Positions 1-8,522 of a stretch of DNA of 38,265 bases are shown piece after piece. The translations under genes were made by a program, and so were the position numbers. Numbering within the stretch: the stretch's first letter is position 1; the number at the start of each line of letters is the position of its first letter. Below the pieces are notes generated by a model that did no database searches, was not told the origin of the DNA, and saw nothing but the letters and a program-made list of their open reading frames with translations. Source of the DNA: Chitinophagaceae bacterium (GTDB lineage: Bacteria > Bacteroidota > Bacteroidia > Chitinophagales > Chitinophagaceae); assembly GCA_947446585.1 (NCBI GenBank), contig CANFGZ010000002.1, positions 1-38,265 of the forward strand, given 5' to 3'.

Positions 1-234
1 TCCAATAAAGTCTTCTAAATGATACACTGAATCTGTGTAAGCAAAAAGAATTGTTCTGTCATCTACAATGGTATATTTTTTTCTTTTGTCAACGCTTAGC
101 TTTTGTAATTCTGGAAAATATTTTAAAGGAATAATGAATAAACGTCCATCTTCCATTTTGATTGTAATTTTACCAGGCTCTTTAAAGAGTAACTTTTCAA
201 TACACATTGTAGTATTTTTCAAAGTAGTTTTCAT
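1..234 (-). CDS. DUF2442 domain protein, 3' end cut by window edge
   Basis: The frame starts at an ATG at 234 and stays open through base 1, giving 78 codons with no stop, so the C-terminus lies outside the window. The protein contains the DUF2442 signature: an acidic DGR followed by IIPLKYFPEL, then a KRKKYTIVDD stretch and an acidic segment ending in LEDFIG. This matches the family pattern of DGR, PL, a W/YFP motif and a final D-E-D-I-like strand. DUF2442 proteins are small (about 80-100 residues), so little is missing. They are often paired with a DUF4160 gene, but that neighbour would be off the window. No biochemical function is established for the family. No signal peptide is present, so it is probably cytoplasmic. 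Confidence 0.8.
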   Translation of the reverse strand, partial: MKTTLKNTTMCIEKLLFKEPGKITIKMEDGRLFIIPLKYFPELQKLSVDKRKKYTIVDDRTILFAYTDSVYHLEDFIG

Positions 235-336
235 TTTATTTAAAACTTTATTATTTTAAGTTTCTTCTTGAATAATTCCTTCTGAATATCGTATCTCCAA
301 ATTATTTATCTACAGTAACTCATTTCACATTTCACA

Positions 337-1359
337 TCACTTTTTTACAACATAATAAATCGGATTCCGAATGCCTTTCTCTATTAGATAAAAATTTAAA
401 AAATCTTCCGTGTAAACATTGTGATATTCTGCAAGTTCATTGAGGTTTCTGTTTTCACAGATGCTTTCTTTGTTGATTTTTATTTTCAATGGCGGCGTTG
501 TTAGCAAACTAAAAAATACAGTTCCCATGAAATTATCGCATTGCGGAACGCCGCCACCATTTGGATACAACTTGAAATCCCATTTGTTACCAGGGATAAA
601 ACTATAATGATTTTTAGCAAAGAAATTATCAACTTGAAAAAATTGCTCAGACTTTACGCTTGACATCAAACTGAATTCTTTTGAAAATTCGGATGTATTG
701 TCTTTTCCTAATTTCAGCTCATATTCCGGTCTGAATTTTTTTAAATAATTATACTTGATTAATTTATTGTTCTTGAATGAGATGATGTAATTGCAAGTGT
801 CTATACTTTTATCCTCAGTATATTCTGAAGTTGAAAAATAGCTTTCATTGTTGCTTTTCAGTGATTTCACAATTGCCTTTATTTTCGAAGTATCCGATTC
901 AGAAAAATAATTGATGTTTTCAATCGTCTTGATTCGCTTGTCGCTGTCAATAAGCCAGCTGGAATATAAATTCCTTTCAATAATATAACTGTTAATGATT
1001 GTTGTGTGTTGATCTACAACAATCGAGTCCAATGCATTTCCTTCCTTATCGTATTTTACTATGATAATTTTTTGATCATCGGGGATGTATTTTTTTTCTA
1101 TAAAAATATATTTTTTATTGTAATCATATTTTTTGTCATACACCAGTGGGAGAGAGAAATGAGTATGATTGTCTGTATAGTCATCATTTGATGTGATAAT
1201 TTTTTTGATGACACCTTTCAGGAATAACTCCTCCAGACTACTGTAATTCGTAGTATCAATTTTTTTTGCTACCAGAAATTTATTTGCAGGCGTTACTTCC
1301 CATTTTGAATCTCTACAGGATAAAATCAAGGGGAGCAATAAAATAATCAGTTTATTCAT
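337..1359 (-). CDS. Predicted lipoprotein of unknown function (340 aa)
   Basis: The N-terminus MNKLIILLLPLILSC is a short lipoprotein signal with a lipobox LILSC (Cys15). The mature protein should therefore be acylated and anchored in the periplasm or outer membrane. The rest is a soluble, Lys/Asn/Ser-rich sequence with alternating beta-like segments and several Tyr-rich strands. Other cysteines occur mid-protein (near DTCNY) and late (PQCDNF, ESICEN), which could form disulfides. I recognise no domain. It lies on the same strand as the next lipoprotein gene (1598-2236), but 238 bp separate them, so an operon is doubtful. Base composition resembles the neighbours. The start is supported by the signal peptide immediately after it. 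Confidence 0.75.
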   Translation of the reverse strand: MNKLIILLLPLILSCRDSKWEVTPANKFLVAKKIDTTNYSSLEELFLKGVIKKIITSNDDYTDNHTHFSLPLVYDKKYDYNKKYIFIEKKYIPDDQKIIIVKYDKEGNALDSIVVDQHTTIINSYIIERNLYSSWLIDSDKRIKTIENINYFSESDTSKIKAIVKSLKSNNESYFSTSEYTEDKSIDTCNYIISFKNNKLIKYNYLKKFRPEYELKLGKDNTSEFSKEFSLMSSVKSEQFFQVDNFFAKNHYSFIPGNKWDFKLYPNGGGVPQCDNFMGTVFFSLLTTPPLKIKINKESICENRNLNELAEYHNVYTEDFLNFYLIEKGIRNPIYYVVKK

Positions 1360-1597
1360 TTAATTTATATGGGTATTTTGATTGATTATGATACGTCGTT
1401 GGTCTTAATCAAACATCAAGATAATATCTTTAGTATTGATATAGTTCTTTTAGTTTATTAAAACATAAGATTACTCAAGTGGCAGGAATTTTTTTCAATT
1501 CATCATTATTCAAACCTTTGCCTTTTTGGCTTGTGATTATATTTACTAACGAAAAAAAATAAATGGTCTTTAAATATTATAACCAAGCTGTTTATCA

Positions 1598-2236
1598 TCA
1601 ATAGTTTAATTCCAACGGAATCGTATCCCAAGGACCAGCTGTTCTATTAAGATCTTCTATTTGCTGGTTATTGGTATTGAATCGAATTGAATTTGAGAAA
1701 GCCTGATTACCGACTAATTTCAAGTAAACTAAAGTGTCTTTAAAAAAATTATTTAGCGTTATATTATTCTGTGCTGATAGATTAATAAAATATGGCGTGT
1801 CAATTGGAGGAATATTTTTGATCGTAACTTTTGCGAAAGCACTACGATGGCATTTTAAATCTTTAATAAATGCGCCGGCTGTTTGAATGGTATGATCTTG
1901 AGGTTTGGAATAATCAGAAAGCACATGTTGATCATCACTTGGCAATGCAAGAACTTCAAACTCATATTCACCAGTAGCTGTAAATGATAATGTATAGTTT
2001 CCCAAAGCATCTGTTGTATCAGCAATAGCAATTTCTGTACTAACAGCCGAAGTTCCGCCCAAACCATTGGGCAGCTGTTCCACTTTAATCAATTGTACTA
2101 ATGAATTTTGAATAGGCAAATTGGAAACGATGTCTGTAATTTTTCCACTGACCATAACTTGACCATAAATATGCTCATGTTTTTTCTTACAAGCCGATAT
2201 TTCAAGTATAAATAGTAGAATTAAGCATTTTTTCAT
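1598..2236 (-). CDS. Small lipoprotein with carboxypeptidase-regulatory-like beta domain (212 aa)
   Basis: The signal sequence MKKCLILLFILEISAC ends in ISAC followed by KKKHEH, consistent with lipidation at Cys16. Residues about 27-110 have the look of a CarboxypepD_reg-like (transthyretin/Ig fold) domain. It starts with VSGKITDIVSNLPI, continues with a variable loop and DTTDALGNYTLSF, and ends in a strand with YEFEV. This domain type is common in surface and TonB-linked proteins of Bacteroidota. The C-terminal 90 residues (ending IPLELNY) are less clear but also look beta-rich. A role in cell-surface structure is only inference. The gene is single, with more than 200 bp of non-coding sequence on both sides. 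The divergent gene at 2468 encodes a T9SS surface protein. Confidence 0.75.
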   Translation of the reverse strand: MKKCLILLFILEISACKKKHEHIYGQVMVSGKITDIVSNLPIQNSLVQLIKVEQLPNGLGGTSAVSTEIAIADTTDALGNYTLSFTATGEYEFEVLALPSDDQHVLSDYSKPQDHTIQTAGAFIKDLKCHRSAFAKVTIKNIPPIDTPYFINLSAQNNITLNNFFKDTLVYLKLVGNQAFSNSIRFNTNNQQIEDLNRTAGPWDTIPLELNY

Positions 2237-2467
2237 TATTGAAAGTTATTTTAAAAACTTGTCAATTTGAAAAAAAAGACTCTGTTTTATAAAATAGCAT
2301 ATACACCCAAAAAGGTCGTAACTATCTGATAATTAATTATATATAAATTAAATTCCTTTAATAAATGCTGACTTAATGAATCGATTTGATTATTTTATTT
2401 TAAAAAAATCATAATATTTAGTAATAAACAACGTTTTAAAGTTTGAACAACCAAATATCCAAATCAT

Positions 2468-5400
2468 ATGAACAAATCTATCTACACAAACAAACTATTA
2501 TTATTATTGCTGGTCCTCCTAAGCCAGCAATCATTTGCACAAACCTCCACAAGCTGGAAGGGAACAATAAGCACCTCTTGGAACCAAGCTTCTAACTGGA
2601 CAAATGGAATCCCCGATTCTACTAAGAATGTAATTATTGGTGATGCAAATTTCACAGGCTCAAATCAACCAATAGTGGGCAGCAGAGCGTACTGTAATTC
2701 CCTCACAATTGGAGGAGCAGTTACAGCTAGTTTACTAGCTAATACTCGTTTGCGAATCTATGGTAACCTGAATATCGAATCAAATGGCACCCTTTCTCAT
2801 GGTAGTAATATTACCATTAATATTAAAGGTAATTGGTCAAACAATGGTAATTATTTAACCGCTGTAGGCTCATCAGTAGTAACAAGCCAAACCAATGGAA
2901 CTATTCAGGAATTCGGTGGTGATAGTGTAACTAATTTTAGAAAACTTTATATTTATTCGGGATCAAAAATTGTTTTGACTAATAATTTGAACATTTCTGG
3001 TTCTGGAGCTGCATTTACGGTAGCTGGCGAAGTTAACCCTGGTGTTATTCCAAGTTACAAAATCACTTCTAATGTTTCATGTAATGTTGACAATGGAGGG
3101 AAATTGATTGTTAATACAAGTGATTTTACAGGTAACTACAATTTCACAGGTGTATTTAATTTAAATAACGGTTCAATAGTTGATTATGGCTCTACTGTTG
3201 TTAATCAATTAGTGAGTTCGGCCTATTCATACTCTACATTAATGATTAGCGGCTCTGGGGTTAAATCTCTAACTGCAAACCTGCCTCTTCTTTATTCGAG
3301 AGCTAGTAATGCCGGAAATGTTATAATTAAAGAAGGGACTTTTGATATGGGATCTTTTTCGGCAAATAGAGGAAGTTTTACCACAGGAGGTACAATATCG
3401 CTTGCTGCTGGAGCCGTATTAAAAACAAGTGGCGCCAGTAATTTTCCATCTGGATTTTCAACAAAAACTTTTTCATCAGGAAGTCTGGTAGATTATAATG
3501 GCACTAATCAGACTATTTCTAGTCAAACTTATGGTAATTTATTACTTGAAGGCAGTGGAACTAAAACAGCTTCTTCGTCATTTGAAGTTGCAGGTGATTT
3601 AACTATTCAAAATGGAACGTTAAGCACCTCAACTAGTGCTATAACTGTTTCAATTAAGGGGGGCTTTACAATGAATGGTGGTAGTATTTCCGGAACCAAT
3701 GCCATATATGAGTTTAATGGTACTGCAAATCAGAGCATTAATTTATTGAGTAGTCTTGTTAATATGACCATCAATAAAGCCTCAGGTAATTTGATTCTTA
3801 GCTCGGATGTAACTGTTACCAATAATTTAAAATTTACTTCTGGAATTATACAAACGGATGATAACAATATGATTATTGCTTCTTCCGCAAGTATTTCTAA
3901 TGCAAGTCAGTCAACAGGTTGGATTTATGGTAATCTCAAAGAATCAGTTGCTACCGGATCTTCAGTTTCCAAAAAATTTGAAATAGGAACCGCAAATTAT
4001 TATTCTCCGGCAACATTAACTGTAAGTTCAGTTTCTACTGCAGGAGATTTAATTGCTACTATTAAATCAAATGATCATCCTGAAATTGACTATTCAGGGG
4101 TTAATCCATTAAAAAGTGTTAATCAATATTGGTCCTTCACCAACCAGGGTATTATTTTTTCAAGGGCTGCAATAGTTTTTGAATGGAACACAGCACAAGC
4201 TGATGCAGGTGTAGACATTAATAATTTCTTATCAGGTAAATTTGACGGTTCTGCTTGGACGAAATATACTCCTTCCTCAGAAGTTGCCAATACTATATCG
4301 GTTTCTAATGTAACAGTTTTGGAAGATTTTATAATTGGTGAAAAACTAACAAAATATCATTGGACAGGTGCTGCTTATACAACAGATTGGTTCACTCCAA
4401 AAAATTGGTATGGCGGATTGCCTGATTCTTCTTCTGATGTAACTATTCCTAATCCACTTTCAGGAAGAAGAAATTATCCAACGTTGGTTTCTTCTCAAGA
4501 AGCAAAAGTTGGTGATTTGACTATTGAAAATGATGGTGCACTTTATGTAGATGATGCAACCATTAAGATCTATGGAAATGCCAGTAGTACCGGAGTTTTT
4601 GATGTTACTAATGGTACAGTTGAATTTAGTGGATCAACAGGTCAAACAGTTGCAAGTGGACTGTTTTATGATAATAAAATAAAGAATCTAACCTTAAGCA
4701 ATGATGTAACACTTGCAGACACAGATTCAATTACAGGTACACTTACTATTAATGACGGCAAAACTCTTTATACAAATGATAATTTAGTTTTAAAATCAGA
4801 TGCCAATGGAACGGCAAGAATTGCCCCACTACCTGTTGATGGTCTCGGGAAAGCTACTGCAATGATTATAGGAAAAGCAAGTATTGAGCGTTTTATTCCT
4901 TTGCGTAAAGCATGGAGATTGCTGGGTGTTCCAGTAAAGTCTTCAACAGCTCCAACAATTTGCGGGGCCTGGCAGGAAAGCGCTTATTCTGGTTCGTTAG
5001 TTTCAAATGTAATATCAAATCCAAACCCGACTTTACATTATGGAGTTCATATTACAGGTGGTGCTACTGCAAATGGATTTGACCAAAGCCCAACAAATTT
5101 GCCTTCTGTAAAATATTATGATAACACTACGAATACATTTTCAGGATTGCCACCAGTACCCGGCACAATAAGACCTATAACAGATTATAATGGTTATATG
5201 GTTTATATCCGCGGAGACAGAAGTATTAATCTTTCTCTGGGATTGGGTGCAGCAATAACAGAAACAACTTTAAGAATAAAAGGAGATGTGAATACAGGAA
5301 ATCAAATCTTTGATGTTAATGCTCATAACTTTACCATCTTGGGTAATCCATATCCTGCTGAAATTAATTTTGCTACTATTACCAAATCCAATGTAAAAAA

Positions 5401-6427
5401 TTCATTTTACATATGGGATCCAAAATTAGCCGGATCTCAAGGACTAGGTTCTTATGTAACGGTCAGCTATAACGCTTCCAGTGGTCTTTACGATGTTACC
5501 ACTTCCTCAAGTCCTATAAGTCAGTATATCCCAAGTGGCGAAGCGGTTATTATAGAATCAGAAGATGGTACTAATCCGGGAACTTTGATAATTAAAGAGT
5601 CAGACAAATCTACAAATGGAAGTGATTTTATTTTTGGAAGAACAAACAATAAAGCAAAATTATTAAGAGTAAATCTTTACGAAAAAGAAACAGACGGAAC
5701 TTATGGTCTTTTGGATGGCTCAATGACTACCTTTCATAGCAGCAATTTTAAAGGTTACGACAAAAATGATGTTTCTAAATTAAACGGAGCCGGAGAAAGC
5801 ATAGGCTTCAGAAGAGATGGGCATACACTTGCTATCGAAAGAAAGAATGATATAACAGGTATAGATACAAGTTTCATAAATTTAGCTCAAACAAAAAAAC
5901 AACAGTATCGTCTGGATATAGTTGCTGAAAACATGGCAAATGAAGATATTACAGCAACAGTAAAAGATAACTATTCTGCAACAACAAATAATATTAAGGT
6001 TGATTTAGGTGGTTCAACTCATATTGAATTTACCATCAATGACGATCCTGCATCTTATGCTGCCGACCGTTTCAGTATTGTTTATAATGCAAATTCAACA
6101 ACCCCTGTTGTTAAAACTCAAATTAAAACAATTGAAACTTCTGCAAAGACATTACCAGTTGTTTTGGATGAGCCTGCCATATCTATTTATCCTAACCCGG
6201 TAATTGGCAACGAAATCAATATCAAATTGAGCAACATGGAAACGGGTAATTATAATTTGAAACTTTATAATATTGCCGGTCAGGTTGTTGCCAGCCAGAA
6301 TGCGAAGTACACTTCAAAAGGATCGTCAATGAAATTGAAAATAGACAGCAATCTAGCTCCAGGAAAATATGAAATAAAATTAGAAGGACAAGGCAAAACC
6401 TTAAATACCTCTTTAATCAAACAATAG
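2468..6427 (+). CDS. Large T9SS-secreted cell-surface protein (1319 aa)
   Basis: The signal peptide runs to about residue 24 (LSQQSFA then QTSTSW). Two copies of a W-x-x-x-x-NW-x-x-G-x-PD motif mark repeated surface modules: SWNQASNWTNGIPD near residue 38 and DWFTPKNWYGGLPD near residue 640. Between and after them are long beta-helix-like stretches with many NGT, GSGTK and LTI turns. The last 80 or so residues (from ISIYPNPV, about 1237) form a T9SS type A sorting domain, with YPNP, an LYNIAGQVV strand and a terminal KTLNTSLIKQ. The protein should cross the outer membrane by type IX secretion and be attached to the surface or released. Substrate or adhesion partner is unknown. No cysteine-based or enzymatic motif was seen. 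It is transcribed alone and ends just before a shared terminator hairpin. Confidence 0.9.
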   Translation: MNKSIYTNKLLLLLLVLLSQQSFAQTSTSWKGTISTSWNQASNWTNGIPDSTKNVIIGDANFTGSNQPIVGSRAYCNSLTIGGAVTASLLANTRLRIYGNLNIESNGTLSHGSNITINIKGNWSNNGNYLTAVGSSVVTSQTNGTIQEFGGDSVTNFRKLYIYSGSKIVLTNNLNISGSGAAFTVAGEVNPGVIPSYKITSNVSCNVDNGGKLIVNTSDFTGNYNFTGVFNLNNGSIVDYGSTVVNQLVSSAYSYSTLMISGSGVKSLTANLPLLYSRASNAGNVIIKEGTFDMGSFSANRGSFTTGGTISLAAGAVLKTSGASNFPSGFSTKTFSSGSLVDYNGTNQTISSQTYGNLLLEGSGTKTASSSFEVAGDLTIQNGTLSTSTSAITVSIKGGFTMNGGSISGTNAIYEFNGTANQSINLLSSLVNMTINKASGNLILSSDVTVTNNLKFTSGIIQTDDNNMIIASSASISNASQSTGWIYGNLKESVATGSSVSKKFEIGTANYYSPATLTVSSVSTAGDLIATIKSNDHPEIDYSGVNPLKSVNQYWSFTNQGIIFSRAAIVFEWNTAQADAGVDINNFLSGKFDGSAWTKYTPSSEVANTISVSNVTVLEDFIIGEKLTKYHWTGAAYTTDWFTPKNWYGGLPDSSSDVTIPNPLSGRRNYPTLVSSQEAKVGDLTIENDGALYVDDATIKIYGNASSTGVFDVTNGTVEFSGSTGQTVASGLFYDNKIKNLTLSNDVTLADTDSITGTLTINDGKTLYTNDNLVLKSDANGTARIAPLPVDGLGKATAMIIGKASIERFIPLRKAWRLLGVPVKSSTAPTICGAWQESAYSGSLVSNVISNPNPTLHYGVHITGGATANGFDQSPTNLPSVKYYDNTTNTFSGLPPVPGTIRPITDYNGYMVYIRGDRSINLSLGLGAAITETTLRIKGDVNTGNQIFDVNAHNFTILGNPYPAEINFATITKSNVKNSFYIWDPKLAGSQGLGSYVTVSYNASSGLYDVTTSSSPISQYIPSGEAVIIESEDGTNPGTLIIKESDKSTNGSDFIFGRTNNKAKLLRVNLYEKETDGTYGLLDGSMTTFHSSNFKGYDKNDVSKLNGAGESIGFRRDGHTLAIERKNDITGIDTSFINLAQTKKQQYRLDIVAENMANEDITATVKDNYSATTNNIKVDLGGSTHIEFTINDDPASYAADRFSIVYNANSTTPVVKTQIKTIETSAKTLPVVLDEPAISIYPNPVIGNEINIKLSNMETGNYNLKLYNIAGQVVASQNAKYTSKGSSMKLKIDSNLAPGKYEIKLEGQGKTLNTSLIKQ

Positions 6428-6452
6428 TCATTTTTTTATCATCACATAAAAA

Positions 6453-6475
6453 GAGCCACCCACAATGGGTGGCTT
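6453..6475. terminator. Bidirectional hairpin terminator
   Basis: The arms AGCCACCC (6454-6461) and GGGTGGCT (6467-6474) pair perfectly around a 5-nt loop. The hairpin sits between the converging ends of the surface protein (6427) and the Lrp gene (stop at 6477-6479). Read on the minus strand it is followed at once by CTTTTTA, a good U-tract. On the plus strand the tract is weaker (TCTTATTTTAA). It probably ends both transcripts. Confidence 0.85.
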
Positions 6476-6476
6476 C

Positions 6477-6950
6477 TTATTTTAATAATTTTAAATCAGG
6501 CTGGGCGTATTTATAAACTTTCAGATAAATTGTTGTTTTTGTTTGATTCACGCCTTCAATCTTACTCAGTTGATTCACATATTCAACTAAATGGTTGTTA
6601 TCTCTGCACATCACATCCACCTCAAGATCATAATCTCCCGATGTCATAGCTAAAAAACTCACTTCTGGCATTTTTGCTATTTTTTCAGCTATTTCTTCTT
6701 TTAAAATAGCAGGTCTTACATAAACAGCAATGTGAGCGTAACATTGAAATCCAACTTTATCAGGATTAACCCGTCCAATAATATTTACTGTGCCATCCTC
6801 TATCATTTTATTAAACCGGGTTCGGATCGTTCCGATTGAAACATTTAATTTTTCTGCAATCACCGTAAACGACATCCTGCCATCCATTTGAAGAAAGGAT
6901 AATATCTGAAAATCAAGATCATCTAAAACGGATGGATTTGTTTGCTGCAT
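6477..6950 (-). CDS. Lrp/AsnC family transcriptional regulator
   Basis: The protein is 157 aa, the usual length for the family. Residues about 10-55 form an AsnC-type winged helix-turn-helix (LDFQILSFLQMDGRMSF, then IAEKLNVSIGTIRTR). Residues about 70-150 form the RAM ligand-binding and oligomerisation domain (AHIAVYVRP, then VSFLAMTSGDYDLEV). It is transcribed divergently from the pyrimidine catabolism operon that starts 104 bp away, so it most likely controls that operon and itself, perhaps responding to a pathway amino acid such as beta-alanine. That effector is inference. It belongs to the AsnC-like branch, in which local pathway regulation is common. The start ATG at 6950 is followed directly by a short polar leader MQQTNPSVLDD. 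Confidence 0.92.
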   Translation of the reverse strand: MQQTNPSVLDDLDFQILSFLQMDGRMSFTVIAEKLNVSIGTIRTRFNKMIEDGTVNIIGRVNPDKVGFQCYAHIAVYVRPAILKEEIAEKIAKMPEVSFLAMTSGDYDLEVDVMCRDNNHLVEYVNQLSKIEGVNQTKTTIYLKVYKYAQPDLKLLK

Positions 6951-6978
6951 ATTACAATTTAACCGGAGAAGTAAAAAT

Positions 6979-7049
6979 AATATTTTATTTAGTTTAAAAA
7001 ATGAATTATTTTTATTTTTTCTAATTATTTATAAAATAATTTTATTTAG
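6979..7049. promoter_or_regulatory. Divergent control region with palindrome and direct repeats, candidate Lrp site
   Basis: The 104-bp gap between the Lrp gene and mmsA is almost pure A+T. It holds a perfect inverted repeat, AATTATTT (7023-7030) and AAATAATT (7034-7041), with a 3-bp centre. It also holds a 10-bp direct repeat TTTTATTTAG at 6983-6992 and 7040-7049, spaced 57 bp start to start. Short A+T-rich palindromes repeated around a promoter are typical of Lrp/AsnC binding. In such A+T-rich sequence some symmetry arises by chance, so this is a candidate only. I could not identify a clear TAnnTTTG promoter element for either gene here. Confidence 0.45.
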
Positions 7050-7054
7050 CAGAT

Positions 7055-8512
7055 ATGAAATACTCAATAACTCAGAACTATGTGAATGGACAATTTATTG
7101 ATTCTCACACGAATAAATTTTTAGACATTGTATCTCCAATAGATGGAAAATTACTTTCAAAAGTACCCTTATCATCTGCTGTAGATCTCAACAACGCTGT
7201 TACTGCAGCAAAAGCCGCATTTACTTCCTGGAGTAAAACTCCAATTAAAGAAAGGGTACAGGTTTTCTTCAGATATAAAACATTACTGGAGAAAAACCTT
7301 AAAGAACTTGCAGAACTTTGCAGTGAAGAAAATGGAAAAACTTATGGAGAATCAGTTGCTGAGATAGAAAAATGTATTGAACTTACTGAATTTGCTACTT
7401 CATTGCCTCAATTAGTTACAGGAGAAGTTTTGGAAGTAAGTCGTGGTGTTGAATGCAGAACTGAGCATGTGGCTCTTGGCGTGGTGGCATCAATCGTTCC
7501 ATTTAATTTCCCTAGCATGGTGCCCAATTGGACGATACCCAATGCTATTGCTTTAGGAAATTGTATGATTTTAAAACCATCAGAAAAAGTGCCATTAAGT
7601 TGTGCAAAAATTGCTTTATTATTAAAAGAAGCGGGATTGCCAGATGGTGTTTTCAATATTGTAAATGGTGGAATAGAAATTGTAGAAGCTATTTGTGATC
7701 ATCCGGATATCGAAGCTGTTTCGTTTGTGGGTTCTACCAAAGTAGCCAAAATTGTTTATCAACGTTCTACTTCAAATTATAAAAGGTGTCTTGCATTGGG
7801 TGGAGCCAAAAATCATTTGATGGTTTTGCCAGACGCTATTCCTGCTATGACAGCTCAAAATGTTGCTGCTTCAATGAGTGGTTGCGCAGGTCAGCGTTGT
7901 ATGGCAGCAAGTGCAATGATTGGCGTAGGAAATGTTGATCATATCATTGAAAAAATTTGTGATGAAGCTAGAAAAATAATTCCCGGTGAAAATTTAGGCG
8001 CCGTTATTAATAAAGAATCACAGTTCCGGATTGAAAAATATATTACCGAAGCAGAACAACAGGGTGCAAAGATTCTGGTGGATGGTAGAAATACAAAAGT
8101 AAAAGGCAAAGAAGAAGGAACTTATGTAGGGCCTACCGTAATTGACTTTGTTACTCCTGATATGGCAGTGGCTACTGAAGAAATTTTTGGACCCGTTATC
8201 AGCATCATGCGCACCAATACCGTAGATGAAGCATTAGCCATTGAAAACAGTAATCCTTATGGAAATGCAGCCAGTGTATTTACACAAAATGGCGGTATGG
8301 CAAGATATATTATAGATAAAGCCAGTGCCGGAATGATTGGTGTTAATGTTGGCGTGCCTGTTCCAAGAGAACCATTTTCTTTTGGTGGATGGAATGAAAG
8401 TAAATTTGGAGTAGGAGATATCACTGGAAAAAGTTCAATCGAATTCTGGACACAATTAAAAAAGAGTACAACCAAATGGAATGCAGAAGCCGGTGTTAAC
8501 TGGATGAGTTAA
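7055..8512 (+). CDS. mmsA: CoA-acylating (methyl)malonate-semialdehyde dehydrogenase
   Basis: The 485-aa protein is an aldehyde dehydrogenase superfamily member of the MMSDH type. It has PFNFPSMVPNW near residue 150, the NAD-binding segment ILKPSEKVPLS near 172, and the catalytic cysteine in GQRCMA (Cys282). The general-base Glu of ordinary ALDHs is replaced by Asn in the LGGAKNH segment, as is characteristic of CoA-acylating MMSDH. It should convert malonate semialdehyde to acetyl-CoA and methylmalonate semialdehyde to propionyl-CoA with NAD and CoA, releasing CO2. These are the last steps of uracil and thymine catabolism. It is the first gene of the operon, 10 bp before the aminotransferase that makes its substrate. 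A role in valine or inositol breakdown is possible but less likely in this context. Confidence 0.93.
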   Translation: MKYSITQNYVNGQFIDSHTNKFLDIVSPIDGKLLSKVPLSSAVDLNNAVTAAKAAFTSWSKTPIKERVQVFFRYKTLLEKNLKELAELCSEENGKTYGESVAEIEKCIELTEFATSLPQLVTGEVLEVSRGVECRTEHVALGVVASIVPFNFPSMVPNWTIPNAIALGNCMILKPSEKVPLSCAKIALLLKEAGLPDGVFNIVNGGIEIVEAICDHPDIEAVSFVGSTKVAKIVYQRSTSNYKRCLALGGAKNHLMVLPDAIPAMTAQNVAASMSGCAGQRCMAASAMIGVGNVDHIIEKICDEARKIIPGENLGAVINKESQFRIEKYITEAEQQGAKILVDGRNTKVKGKEEGTYVGPTVIDFVTPDMAVATEEIFGPVISIMRTNTVDEALAIENSNPYGNAASVFTQNGGMARYIIDKASAGMIGVNVGVPVPREPFSFGGWNESKFGVGDITGKSSIEFWTQLKKSTTKWNAEAGVNWMS

Positions 8513-8522
8513 AAATATATTC

